NCBI RefSeq assembly: GCF_900129295.1
Contig: NZ_FQUU01000003.1
Location: 186,001 to 250,000 of the forward strand
Origin: Flavisolibacter ginsengisoli DSM 18119
GTDB lineage: Bacteria; Bacteroidota; Bacteroidia; Chitinophagales; Chitinophagaceae
Direction of reading: 5' to 3'
Length of the DNA stretch: 64,000 nt
The notes under the pieces are model-generated. The model had not been told where the DNA came from, did not search any database, and saw only the letters and a list, made by a program, of their open reading frames with translations. This document shows, in pieces, positions 53,910-62,604 of this stretch (positions within the stretch are counted from its first letter, which is position 1; every line of letters starts with the position of its first letter). The position numbers and the translations under genes are program-made.

Positions 53910-54302
53910 ATGTATATGAAATATATTTTTACTCTTAGTTGCGCAGCCTTACTTTTTACACTTTCAGCCTTTAAAAATTTATCGGGACTGGATGATGTAA
54001 TAGGTGCCCTGAAAACAGGTAATGCTACTGAGCTTTCTAAATATGTTGATGATAATATAGAGATTTCTCTTCCTGATAAGAGCGATAGTTATAGTAGGGC
54101 ACAAGCTATAATTATTCTTCAGGACTTCTTTAACAATAATGGTGTAAGGGGCTTTACTGTAACCCATAAGGGTGATAATGGGGGCAGCCAGTTCTGTATT
54201 GGATTATTATTAACACGTTCCGGAAGTTACCGGACAACAGTATTTATGAAAACCAAGAACGGTAAACAACTGGTAAAAGAAATAAGATTTCAATCCATAT
54301 AA
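53910..54302 (+). CDS. DUF4783-like exported small protein
   Basis: The 130-residue protein has a signal peptide (YIFTLSCAALLFTLSAF) and a single alpha/beta domain of NTF2-like character (LDDVIGALKTGNATELSKYVDDNIEISLPDKSDSYSRAQAIIILQDFFNNNG; TVFMKTKNGKQLVKEIRFQSI). This matches my memory of DUF4783, a Bacteroidota family of unknown activity. A second ATG two codons in (53916) is an equal start candidate. It is followed by its own terminator and is divergent from gpmI. Confidence 0.8.
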   Translation: MYMKYIFTLSCAALLFTLSAFKNLSGLDDVIGALKTGNATELSKYVDDNIEISLPDKSDSYSRAQAIIILQDFFNNNGVRGFTVTHKGDNGGSQFCIGLLLTRSGSYRTTVFMKTKNGKQLVKEIRFQSI

Positions 54303-54318
54303 ATATTTAAAACTTAAT

Positions 54319-54348
54319 ATCCCGCTTCTTCCCTGGAGCGGGATTTTT
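54319..54348 (+). terminator. Intrinsic terminator after the DUF4783 gene
   Basis: An 8-bp stem (ATCCCGCT at 54319-54326 with AGCGGGAT at 54337-54344, 10-base loop) runs into a short T-tract. Confidence 0.8.
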
Positions 54349-54422
54349 ATGTCCGTACTTCTGGATCAGTCGAAGGTTAATAATTATTCAAATCCAAAAA
54401 ACCCTGATGGTGCTGTTAGGGT

Positions 54423-54430
54423 TATTTTTG
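54423..54430 (+). promoter_or_regulatory. -7 box (TAnnTTTG) for nadC
   Basis: TATTTTTG ends four bases before the nadC ATG at 54435, which predicts a leaderless transcript. Confidence 0.5.
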
Positions 54431-54434
54431 CCGT

Positions 54435-55295
54435 ATGATAGATTTTGATAGCCAGTTACACAAACTTATTGATCATGCTTTAGCAGAAGATGTAGGAGAT
54501 GGCGATCATTCCACTCTTTGTTGCATACCAGCGGACGTAAAAGGGAAAGCTGTACTAAAGATCAAACAGGATGGTATATTGGCTGGGGTAGATATAGCAG
54601 AGAAAATATTCCAATATAAAAAACCTACAGCACGTTTCATCCGCAATAAAAAGGATGGGGATGTAATGAAAGAAGGAGAAGTGGCTTTTGAGGTTGAAAC
54701 ACAGGTGCATACAATCCTGCAATTAGAAAGATTGGTATTGAATTGTATGCAGCGGATGAGTGGCATTGCTACCCTTACCAGGTTATATACTGACAAGCTG
54801 AAGGGGTATAAAGCACGTTTGCTCGATACCAGGAAGACAACTCCTAACTTTCGCTTGCTGGAGAAAGAGGCTGTAAGGATTGGGGGAGGGGTTAACCACC
54901 GGTTTGGGCTATTTGATATGATCATGTTAAAGGATAATCATATTGACTACTGTGGCGGCATAGTGGAAGCTATTACAAGGGCCTATGATTATGTGCAGCG
55001 ATACAGGCCAGACCTGAAGATAGAAGTGGAAACACGAACCCTGGAGGATGTAGCTATTGCTGTAGAAGTTGGGAGAGGAAAGATCCACCGGATAATGGTA
55101 GATAATTTTACACCCGGAGATATAAAGAAAGCATTACTACTCGTCAAAGGAGCTTTTGAAACAGAAGCCAGTGGAGGTATTAACCTTGAAACCATAGAAG
55201 AATATGCAGCTACCGGCGTTGATTATGTTAGCGTAGGAGGATTGATTCACCAGGCCAGGAGTCTTGATCTCAGCCTTAAGGCGGTGATTGTTTGA
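54435..55295 (+). CDS. nadC: Nicotinate-nucleotide pyrophosphorylase (carboxylating)
   Basis: The 286-residue enzyme (quinolinate phosphoribosyltransferase) turns quinolinate and PRPP into nicotinate mononucleotide in de novo NAD synthesis. Signatures are LNCMQRMSGIATLT, RLLDTRKTTPNFRLLEKEAVRIGGGVNHRFGLFDMIMLKDNH, IEVETRTLED, IMVDNFTPGDI and ASGGINLETIEEYAATGVDYVSVGGL. nadE, the last step of the pathway, is 5 kb away in the same window. A small SUI1-family gene follows within 24 bases. Confidence 0.96.
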   Translation: MIDFDSQLHKLIDHALAEDVGDGDHSTLCCIPADVKGKAVLKIKQDGILAGVDIAEKIFQYKKPTARFIRNKKDGDVMKEGEVAFEVETQVHTILQLERLVLNCMQRMSGIATLTRLYTDKLKGYKARLLDTRKTTPNFRLLEKEAVRIGGGVNHRFGLFDMIMLKDNHIDYCGGIVEAITRAYDYVQRYRPDLKIEVETRTLEDVAIAVEVGRGKIHRIMVDNFTPGDIKKALLLVKGAFETEASGGINLETIEEYAATGVDYVSVGGLIHQARSLDLSLKAVIV

Positions 55296-55318
55296 CCTGC
55301 ATTATAAAAGTGAAAGCG

Positions 55319-55663
55319 ATGTCGAAAAAGAATAAAACTGATAAGAACGGATTTGTATTCAGCACAGATCCAAACTTCCGTTTTGAAGACGAAGAGCAGG
55401 AAGTAAAGGAAACATTAATTCCTGCTCAGCAAAAACTGAGGGTTAGGCTTGAAACAAAGCACAGGGGTGGAAAGACCGTAACTATTTTGCAGTCATTCAT
55501 AGGAAAAGCGGAAGATCTTGAAGACCTTGGCAAGAAGCTAAAGAACTATTGCGGGACTGGAGGTTCAGTGAAAGATGGCGAAGTCATTATTCAGGGAGAT
55601 CAACGAGATAAGATATTACAGTGGTTGCAAAAAAATGGCTATACCCAGTCTAAAAAAGTATAG
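55319..55663 (+). CDS. SUI1/YciH-family translation initiation factor
   Basis: The protein of about 114 residues has the SUI1 (eIF1-like) domain in its C-terminal two-thirds (KLRVRLETKHRGGKTVTILQSFIGKAEDLEDLGKKLKNYCGTGGSVKDGEVIIQGDQRDKI). The CGTGGSVKDGEI(V)IQGD segment is diagnostic. Bacterial YciH proteins may influence initiation fidelity, but their role is uncertain. ATG 55319 is preferred to a TTG at 55292 that overlaps the nadC stop region. Likely co-transcribed with nadC. Confidence 0.92.
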   Translation: MSKKNKTDKNGFVFSTDPNFRFEDEEQEVKETLIPAQQKLRVRLETKHRGGKTVTILQSFIGKAEDLEDLGKKLKNYCGTGGSVKDGEVIIQGDQRDKILQWLQKNGYTQSKKV

Positions 55664-55686
55664 CCATGTATGTTAATCAAGGAATG

Positions 55687-56775
55687 TTAGTTCTTAATAA
55701 AAGACCTGATGGTCTTACTATTGCCAAACTGGATCTTGATAAAATATATACCCGGGGGTAAATTATTTACAAATACTGTTTTTTGTAAGGTTGTGCTTTG
55801 TTTGTTTAAGTTCAATTGTTGTAAAAGCGCTCCGCTGCTATTGTACATTTCTGCGGTTACCTGGCCATTTTCAGGGCCAACCAGTTTTACTTCCATCACG
55901 TCTCTTGCAGGCACCGGTGATAATGTAAGACCGATAGCATTAACCGGAGGGGAAGGAATAGGTGTAACAACAGGCAAACGCTGGTATTGCAACATCCATT
56001 CATAAATATTCATTCCATTCTCCCGCCATTCCTGCCAGTAAGTTTGTGTCCAGGCATCATGTCCGCTACCAGGGAAAATAGTTTTTTTGGCAGGCGGGTT
56101 AGGAGCAGGTGCTTCATTGATCATATTGATATAATCAATAGTATAATTGACAGAGATATCCTGGTCTCCCTGGTTGTGGGTAGCCCAAACCGGAAGATTA
56201 GCTGCAGCAATGGTCCTTGCCTTAGTGTGATCTGGGTAAGATGCTTCGGCAGAGGTTACAATGGCAGCTATTTTTTTAGCATTCGCCATATTTGATCCAA
56301 CATAATCAAATACATTTCCTCCTCCTTTACTCAAGCCAGTCAAATATATACGAGTAGGATCTACCTTGTAATGTTGCTGAATATAATTCAATATTGTTTC
56401 TATTGAAGCCACTGCCTGGTCTGTGGGAGGCATTTGTGTAAACTGGGGAGAGATGATAATAAAACTAAAATTCTTCCCATTTACAGTGAAGGATGTTGGG
56501 TAATCACCATTATTGATTTGTTTAGTCAAACCTACTTTCAATAAACGCGGCAGTTGTTCCGGGCTACCATCCCCTATATCTCCTCCTCCATGAAGAAAAA
56601 GGATCAAAGGATATAATTGAGAGGCGTTTGGATCATACCCTTTAGGCAGGTATTCATAATAACCGTTGGTAAAATTAGCCATTGACACATATTTCGGAGT
56701 GTGGGTTTGTGCAAGGCCATTTAATGAATAGAAAATAAAAAGGGTAACGAAAAGTTTTCGTAATGGTGTTGCCAT
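55687..56775 (-). CDS. Secreted alpha/beta-hydrolase esterase with T9SS sorting domain
   Basis: The 362-residue protein has a signal peptide (LFVTLFIFYSLNGLAQ). The alpha/beta-hydrolase domain is of the PHB-depolymerase/Esterase_phd kind: YPLILFLHGGGDIGDGS (oxyanion region), YLTGLSKGGGNVFDY (nucleophile serine in GLSKG) and a likely catalytic histidine in PGSGHDAWTQTYW. The last 80 residues are a type A T9SS C-terminal domain (LTLSPVPARDVMEVKL ... NLPPGIYFIKIQFGNSKTIRSFIKN). It is thus a predicted cargo of the secretion system whose core is encoded at 42.6-47.5 kb. The substrate is unknown. Confidence 0.9.
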   Translation of the reverse strand: MATPLRKLFVTLFIFYSLNGLAQTHTPKYVSMANFTNGYYEYLPKGYDPNASQLYPLILFLHGGGDIGDGSPEQLPRLLKVGLTKQINNGDYPTSFTVNGKNFSFIIISPQFTQMPPTDQAVASIETILNYIQQHYKVDPTRIYLTGLSKGGGNVFDYVGSNMANAKKIAAIVTSAEASYPDHTKARTIAAANLPVWATHNQGDQDISVNYTIDYINMINEAPAPNPPAKKTIFPGSGHDAWTQTYWQEWRENGMNIYEWMLQYQRLPVVTPIPSPPVNAIGLTLSPVPARDVMEVKLVGPENGQVTAEMYNSSGALLQQLNLNKQSTTLQKTVFVNNLPPGIYFIKIQFGNSKTIRSFIKN

Positions 56776-56904
56776 AAATGTCAGCGTTAAGAATTTTACA
56801 GCAGCAATTTTGTGCTGTCTTTCAGAGGAAGGATTTCAGTTAAGGGTAAACGCAGCCTGGCGGCTATGCCACAAAAGTAAAATTAATTCTGCCAATGCTG
56901 TAAT

Positions 56905-58356
56905 TTATTGTCCCTGTGCCAGGCTATAAGCTTTTTTGCCTCCCCACATATTCAGTAGTTCAAGGGAACATATTTTAAAATCAGCACTAAGGCTCACATA
57001 TAAACCAATGATATCCTGCTGGGTAAGTGCCTGTTCGTTTATAGCTTCAAAACGTAGGTTGTATTGATTCACCAGGTTTGTAAACTTGGAACCTGTTGGC
57101 CATACCTGCGTACCCCTGTTACTGATACTGATCAGTTTAAATTTAAGCCCCCCATGATGCACGCATTTATCAGCAATGGTATTGGGTTGTTCTACGCTTT
57201 CTATAAAGAAATCAACACCTACTATTTTTTCATTCTCTATCTCTTTAGAAACCATCATTGCATTACGCTCCAGGTGGCATACCGCTGGTGTTTCTGGTTC
57301 ATTAATATGTAATGTTTTGGCACCGATCTTTGGTGTCTTTCCGAAATTGGAAATTATGGCCTCTGCAAACTGGGTGGTATTACTTGCCGGGATGGACTTA
57401 TCTCCAAAGTCGCCAGTGTGAATACCCTGCTCCAATGTATATAAAAGAGCATTTTCGATAATGGCAGCATCTTCCGTTAATCCCAGGTGACGTAACATAG
57501 CCAAACCACTTAAAAGGAGGGCAGTAGGGTTTGCAATATTTTTCCCTGCAATATCTGGTGCAGTTCCGTGTACAGCTTCAAATATCGAAATATGGTCCCC
57601 AATATTTGCAGAAGGTGCGAAGCCTAGTCCCCCTATTAAACCCGCACAAAGGTCTGAAATGATATCACCCTGCAGGTTGGTCATAACAATAACATCATAT
57701 TGGTCAGGTTTTATAACAAGTTGCATGGCCAGGTCATCTACGATTTTATCATCTGCTTTCAGATCTGGAAACTCTTTGGCAACTTCATAAAAGCATTCCA
57801 GGAATAAGCCATCTGTCAGCTTCATAATGTTGGCTTTATGGCCGCAGGTAATACGTCTGGCTTTTTTTTGCCTGGCCATTTCAAATGCATACCTGATAAC
57901 CTGCATGCTGCCTGGCCTTGTAATAAACCGCCTGCTGAGTGCTACATCATGCGTAAGCATATGTTCAATACCTCCGTAGGTATCTTCTATATTCTCTCTT
58001 ACTATAGTAACATCAATAGGTATCCCGGCTTTGCTAAAAACTGTATCTACTCCATGAAGAGTTTGGAAAACCCTTTTATTTGCATAGGTATTCCATGTTT
58101 TACGAGCAGTAACATTTACGCTTTTCACGCCTTTTCCCTTGGGTGTTTCCATGGGACCTTTAAAGAGTATGCCCAGGCTTTCAATGGTCTGTTGAGCTTC
58201 CGGTGTCATCCCATTAGAATACCCTTTATCGAATACCCATTTACCCATTTCCACATATTCATATTTTAACCCGACATTGGCTGCCTCAAAAATCTTTAAA
58301 ACTGCATCCATTATTTCCGGACCTATCCCATCGCCTTTTGCTACTGCTATTTTCAT
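56905..58356 (-). CDS. icd: Isocitrate dehydrogenase (NADP type, with C-terminal extension)
   Basis: The 483-residue enzyme decarboxylates isocitrate to 2-oxoglutarate in the TCA cycle. The N-terminal segment is KIAVAKGDGIGPEI. Substrate-binding residues are in VTIVRENIEDTYGGIEHM, and the metal and cofactor regions in YDVIVMTNLQGDIISDLCAGLIGGLGFAPSANIG and EAVHGTAPDIAGKNIANPTALLLSGLAMLRHLG. About 130 C-terminal residues extend past the normal core, as in the Thermus-type enzyme. NADP preference is inferred from that similarity, and isopropylmalate dehydrogenase is less likely. It appears monocistronic and is divergent from apaG. Confidence 0.9.
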   Translation of the reverse strand: MKIAVAKGDGIGPEIMDAVLKIFEAANVGLKYEYVEMGKWVFDKGYSNGMTPEAQQTIESLGILFKGPMETPKGKGVKSVNVTARKTWNTYANKRVFQTLHGVDTVFSKAGIPIDVTIVRENIEDTYGGIEHMLTHDVALSRRFITRPGSMQVIRYAFEMARQKKARRITCGHKANIMKLTDGLFLECFYEVAKEFPDLKADDKIVDDLAMQLVIKPDQYDVIVMTNLQGDIISDLCAGLIGGLGFAPSANIGDHISIFEAVHGTAPDIAGKNIANPTALLLSGLAMLRHLGLTEDAAIIENALLYTLEQGIHTGDFGDKSIPASNTTQFAEAIISNFGKTPKIGAKTLHINEPETPAVCHLERNAMMVSKEIENEKIVGVDFFIESVEQPNTIADKCVHHGGLKFKLISISNRGTQVWPTGSKFTNLVNQYNLRFEAINEQALTQQDIIGLYVSLSADFKICSLELLNMWGGKKAYSLAQGQ

Positions 58357-58568
58357 ATATAATCAATTTATTTTCAGGTGACTATAGAATCCTTGCCCAT
58401 ATCTCCTGTCATAATTCTCTTTAAAAGATGATTGTAAACAAGTGATTGAAGGACAATATTCTGAGGTTTTAGTGCCGCAAAAATAGTTCTTGTAGAAAGT
58501 TTTACTCCAATTAATTCCTTTATAATTTGTGGCAACAACTTTGTTTTACATTTACCAAAATCTATTGT

Positions 58569-58955
58569 ATGATAAGCATGATTTCGGAAGGTGTTAAGGT
58601 TAGCGTGGAAACATTCTATCAGCAGGATTATTCCAATCCCATGCAATCAGAGTTTATGTTTGCTTACCGGATAACCATAGAAAACCACAATTCATTTCCA
58701 GTGAAGCTGCACAGTCGTCACTGGCATATCTTCGACAGCGATGGAAGTTACAGGGAAGTAGAAGGAGAAGGCGTAGTGGGAATGCAGCCCGTCATTAGTA
58801 GCGGTGAAGAATACCAATATGTAAGCGGCTGTAATTTACATACGGAAATAGGCCGTATGCACGGAACTTACCAGATGGAAAACATTCATAATAAAGAGAT
58901 TTTCGATGTAAGTATTCCTGCTTTTGATATGATCACCCCGTTTAAATACAATTAA
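58569..58955 (+). CDS. apaG: ApaG-family protein
   Basis: The 128-residue protein matches the ApaG (DUF525) family, a fibronectin-like beta-sandwich: VKVSVETFYQQDYSNPMQSEFMFAYRITIENHN, VKLHSRHWHIFDSDGSYREVEGEGVVGMQPVISSGEEYQYVSGCNL and GRMHGTYQMENIHNKEIFDVSIPAFDM. Its role is unclear; E. coli apaG mutants have altered cobalt/magnesium phenotypes. ATG 58569 gives the family length; a GTG at 58527 is less likely. It is followed by a strong terminator. Confidence 0.95.
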   Translation: MISMISEGVKVSVETFYQQDYSNPMQSEFMFAYRITIENHNSFPVKLHSRHWHIFDSDGSYREVEGEGVVGMQPVISSGEEYQYVSGCNLHTEIGRMHGTYQMENIHNKEIFDVSIPAFDMITPFKYN

Positions 58956-59013
58956 ATCATTTACGGCTTCTTACAATTTAAAATATTTTAAATGGATTTC
59001 TACCTATAGAGCT

Positions 59014-59044
59014 AGAGTCTTCCGAAAGGAAGGCTCTTTTTTTA
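59014..59044 (+). terminator. Intrinsic terminator after apaG
   Basis: A 10-bp stem (59014-59023 with 59028-59037, one G-T pair) capped by GAAA is followed by seven T. It separates apaG from the convergent gldB. Confidence 0.9.
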
Positions 59045-59078
59045 TGCTTGATTAGTGGTGAAGCTTAGTTTGATTATT

Positions 59079-60086
59079 TTATTTTGGTTTATACTTTGCC
59101 TCCTGAAAAATGTTGGTAGCAGAGGTTGCCATAACCTGTGGAATAGACAGGTTAGGGTTTTTGTCAGCAAATTTCTTTACGATCTGCCATCCTACCCATT
59201 GACCTATATTTCCGGGCGAAGCACCTTCGGGCATACCTCGTGTAAATGGCCCTTCGCCAATATAATCCTGTATTACTGATGGATCTATAGTGTAGATATC
59301 CGTATTTGTAGTGATATAGCCCCATATATTTCCTTCGTTCCTATTGACCCAATCCAATTGTTTGGCTGTAAAACCGGTTTTCAAACTGTCTGCTGTACCT
59401 GGTAAAAAATGGTCAAGTAAATACCACTGTTTGCCTTTAATGATCATTTGATCGATCAGTGTTCTACCAACGCTGCTGTCAGGATATATGTCATCAACTA
59501 TGGCTTTCATACAATTAGGAGCTATGTATTCTTTGTCGAAACGCCGGGAAATATAATCAGGATATATTTCCACCAGTTGCGGGTCTTTATAAACAGAGAA
59601 GTTTTTTCCTGCAAACTGGTGTAATCCAATCCCAAGGTATTGAGGCGTAAGCACCACTCCTGGTGCATCAAAACTGCCAATGAATGTAATAATGTTAGGT
59701 ACTTTATAATCCGGGTAGTAGTATTTGGTGTACTTGAAGCTGGTGGTGAGTTCATCCTTTAACCAATCAAGATCCTTGTACTTATTTTGTATTGAATCAT
59801 TAATGCCATGATAACCGGATAATACAGACCTTATAACAGGATAGGATGATGGGCCAAAATCTCGGACCTTTAATATTTCCTGGATATAAAAAGGGAAAAA
59901 TTGAGGGTATTGCTTATTTACATCTGCAAGTCCTTGAGCTAGATTGTTTGTATCTATTTTAAAAAAGTCGCGTTCAAACCTTGTGATTGTAAATTTTACA
60001 GGTATACCGGAAACGTCTGGTTTATCATTTGGATGGTGGCAGGCAAAGAGTATAAAGGAAAGGAATACTAGTGTTAATGTTCGCAT
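59079..60086 (-). CDS. gldB: Gliding motility lipoprotein GldB
   Basis: The 335-residue lipoprotein (LTLVFLSFILFACHHPND) shows the GldB pattern: VKFTITRFERDFFKIDTNNLAQGLADVNKQYPQFFPFYIQEIL, IITFIGSFDAPGVVLTPQYLGIGLHQFAGKNF and the C-terminal GWQIVKKFADKNPNLSIPQVMATSATNIFQEAKYKPK. The family is required for gliding in Flavobacterium johnsoniae, but its molecular role is not settled. Some members resemble predicted Zn-dependent proteases (DUF2268). It is divergent from nadE. Confidence 0.9.
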   Translation of the reverse strand: MRTLTLVFLSFILFACHHPNDKPDVSGIPVKFTITRFERDFFKIDTNNLAQGLADVNKQYPQFFPFYIQEILKVRDFGPSSYPVIRSVLSGYHGINDSIQNKYKDLDWLKDELTTSFKYTKYYYPDYKVPNIITFIGSFDAPGVVLTPQYLGIGLHQFAGKNFSVYKDPQLVEIYPDYISRRFDKEYIAPNCMKAIVDDIYPDSSVGRTLIDQMIIKGKQWYLLDHFLPGTADSLKTGFTAKQLDWVNRNEGNIWGYITTNTDIYTIDPSVIQDYIGEGPFTRGMPEGASPGNIGQWVGWQIVKKFADKNPNLSIPQVMATSATNIFQEAKYKPK

Positions 60087-60162
60087 GGCGGTTAAACGGC
60101 TGGTTTAATAATTTATTACAGAACTTTGATTTACTATTGATACAATTGAATAATTAACGAAG

Positions 60163-61965
60163 ATGAAGATTTTCTTAGCCCAGCAAAACTATCATATTGG
60201 AAATTTTGAAGCAAATGCTATAAAAATTATAAAGGCAATAGAGCAAGCAAAAAAGGAAGAGGCAGACCTGGTGTTGTTTTCTGAACTATGTATCTGCGGC
60301 TATCCTCCCCGGGATTTCTTAGAGTTTGAAGATTTTATCAATGAATGTTATAAAACAATTGATATTATAAAAGAGCATGCAGACACAATTGGTGTTTTGA
60401 TTGGCAGCCCTGCACGCAATTCCTTAAAAGCAGGCAAGGACCTGTTTAATGCAGCCTACCTATTGTATGAAAAAGAGATCAAGGCCGAGATCCATAAAAC
60501 GCTTTTGCCTACATATGATGTTTTTGATGAGAACCGGTATTTTGAGCCTGCTTTTGAATGGAAATGCATTGAATTTAAAGGAAAGAAGCTGGCAGTGACC
60601 ATTTGCGAGGATATTTGGAACCTTGGAGATAACCCACTTTACCGGGTAACGCCAATGGAGATACTTATAAAGGAGCAACCTGATGTAATGTTGAATCTTT
60701 CAGCTTCCCCTTACAATTATGCAGCAGATGTGGTGCGCAGAAGTATTATGAAAGCTCATACCCTGAAGTATGGTTTGCCTATGCTATACTGTAATACTGT
60801 AGGATCACAAACAGAAGTAGTCTTTGATGGTGGCAGTTTAATCTATGATATTAATGGCAACCTGGTAAAAGAGATGAAATACTTCCAGGAAGATTATGCC
60901 ATTTTCGACCTGGAGATACTTTCAGAGCAAAAGAAGCAAACCTCACAAATAACCAATTCTGCTGATTTGGCGGAGGCGGTAACGATAAATAAGGACACCG
61001 GGATTAACAAGGATGATGTTTTTTTATCCAGTGAAAAAGAGAGTACCTGGGAAGGAAAATATTATTATTCTGCCAGCGAAGTGGGAAGGGATATGGATAC
61101 CTTGAAATATCTTACGGATGATAAAAACATCCAGGAGATACATGATGCCCTTGTCCTGGGTATTCGTGATTATTTTACTAAAATGGGTTTCACAATGGCC
61201 ACACTGGGAGCCAGCGGTGGCATCGATAGTGCGGTAGTGCAGGCATTGGCTGTAGAGGCGCTGGGAAAAGAAAATGTACATGTATTACTCATGCCTTCGG
61301 AATATTCTTCTAGCCATTCGGTTAGTGATGCTGAGAAGTTATGTCTGAACCTGGGCAACCGTTATAATATCATTCCGATAAAAGATGTATACCAGGGTTT
61401 CCTTTCTACTCTGAAACCTATCTTCAAAGACCTGCCCTTTAGTGTAGCAGAGGAAAATATTCAAAGCCGTGTAAGAGGTAACCTCCTGATGGCTGTTGCC
61501 AACAAGTTTGGATATATCCTGCTCAATACATCCAACAAAAGTGAACTGGCTACCGGTTATGGCACTCTCTACGGTGATATGGCAGGAGGATTGAGTGTAT
61601 TGGGAGATCTTTATAAAATGCAGGTATATGCGCTTGCCAGGTACATTAATATAAAACAGGAGATTATTCCCCGGAACATCCTGGAAAAAGCGCCTTCAGC
61701 CGAACTTAGGCCTAATCAAAAGGATAGTGACAGTCTCCCTGATTATGAGATCCTTGACAGGCTTTTATTTCAATATATAGAACTAAGACAAGGTCCTAAA
61801 GAGATCATTGCGCAAGGATTTGACCCTACACTTGTGAAAAGGGTATTGCGGCTGGTCAATATGAATGAATACAAGCGGAATCAGTTCTGTCCTATAATAA
61901 GGGTAAGCTCCAAGGCCTTTGGAGTAGGCCGAAGGTTACCTATTGTAGCTAAATATCTTTCCTGA
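60163..61965 (+). CDS. nadE: NAD(+) synthase, glutamine-hydrolysing
   Basis: The 600-residue enzyme amidates nicotinate adenine dinucleotide to NAD using glutamine. The N-terminal nitrilase-type glutaminase has the Glu-Lys-Cys triad in FSELCICGYPP, IHKTLLPTYDVFDENRYF and AVTICEDIWN. The C-terminal ATP-dependent synthase has the PP-loop ATLGASGGIDSAVVQ, NTSNKSELATGYGTLYGDMAGGL and SAELRPNQKDSDSLPDY. It ends directly against the convergent lipocalin-like gene with no spacer. Confidence 0.96.
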   Translation: MKIFLAQQNYHIGNFEANAIKIIKAIEQAKKEEADLVLFSELCICGYPPRDFLEFEDFINECYKTIDIIKEHADTIGVLIGSPARNSLKAGKDLFNAAYLLYEKEIKAEIHKTLLPTYDVFDENRYFEPAFEWKCIEFKGKKLAVTICEDIWNLGDNPLYRVTPMEILIKEQPDVMLNLSASPYNYAADVVRRSIMKAHTLKYGLPMLYCNTVGSQTEVVFDGGSLIYDINGNLVKEMKYFQEDYAIFDLEILSEQKKQTSQITNSADLAEAVTINKDTGINKDDVFLSSEKESTWEGKYYYSASEVGRDMDTLKYLTDDKNIQEIHDALVLGIRDYFTKMGFTMATLGASGGIDSAVVQALAVEALGKENVHVLLMPSEYSSSHSVSDAEKLCLNLGNRYNIIPIKDVYQGFLSTLKPIFKDLPFSVAEENIQSRVRGNLLMAVANKFGYILLNTSNKSELATGYGTLYGDMAGGLSVLGDLYKMQVYALARYINIKQEIIPRNILEKAPSAELRPNQKDSDSLPDYEILDRLLFQYIELRQGPKEIIAQGFDPTLVKRVLRLVNMNEYKRNQFCPIIRVSSKAFGVGRRLPIVAKYLS

Positions 61966-62421
61966 TCAATGCTGTAGTTTAATTAGCAAAGAAATTGCGG
62001 TTCCATTCAACGTGGTATCTTTTGAAAAAGATAAGGTCGTTTCGTTAAGGGAAACAATCTTAAACTGGCCACTTATACCTAATATGCCGGCTCCTGTAAA
62101 ATTCAAAAAGGATTCATTATTGGAGAAGTTCCAATTAACATTTGAGCTTTGCGGATCTGAGGGATCACATTTGGTAGATCCTTCATCAAGGGTACCGGTT
62201 CCATCAGCACGCAATGTTAGCGTATTGTCTTTTTCACAATCCTGTAATTGCGATGAAATACTTAGGTCAATGGTTCCATTTTTATCCATATCAGCGCCGG
62301 CATCCTGGTATTTCCAGGCAGATTTAGTAATAAGATCTGTTTTTGTGGCAGTTGTTGTATTATCTTTTTTGCAGGAAAATAAAAAAATTGAAAAGCTAAT
62401 GGTAAGGATGCAAAATTTCAT
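61966..62421 (-). CDS. Lipocalin-like small lipoprotein
   Basis: The 151-residue lipoprotein (LTISFSIFLFSCKKDNTTT) has a beta-rich mature part with a pattern typical of the Bacteroidota lipocalin-like domain: ITKSAWKYQDAGADMDKNGTIDL, DNTLTLRADGTGTLDEGSTKCDPSDPQSSNVNWNFSNNESFLNF and FKIVSLNETTLSFSKDTTLNG. A DxDxNGxxD loop (DMDKNGTID) could bind calcium. The ligand is unknown. Its stop lies one base beyond the nadE stop on the opposite strand. Confidence 0.82.
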   Translation of the reverse strand: MKFCILTISFSIFLFSCKKDNTTTATKTDLITKSAWKYQDAGADMDKNGTIDLSISSQLQDCEKDNTLTLRADGTGTLDEGSTKCDPSDPQSSNVNWNFSNNESFLNFTGAGILGISGQFKIVSLNETTLSFSKDTTLNGTAISLLIKLQH

Positions 62422-62542
62422 AAAGTGAATTTTATAGGTAAAGATAAATGCAGTAAAACTTTAAAAGGCATTAGTAAACTTACCTGTGATAACTTCGATA
62501 AACGATCTTTTGATACTATTATTGGTTAAAAAGTAGGATTTT

Positions 62543-62550
62543 TAGCTTTG
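62543..62550 (+). promoter_or_regulatory. -7 box (TAnnTTTG) upstream of the MoxR gene
   Basis: TAGCTTTG lies 54 bases before the ATG at 62605, allowing a leader of about 50 bases. Confidence 0.45.
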
Positions 62551-62604
62551 CGGCAAATTATTTGCTAAAGCTCAGTTCGTAAATAAATGATCTAAACCTT
62601 GACT

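Noticed and set aside
57838-58269. 143-residue open frame opposite the isocitrate dehydrogenase
   Set aside because: It is an antisense shadow of a conserved enzyme with no plausible start signal.
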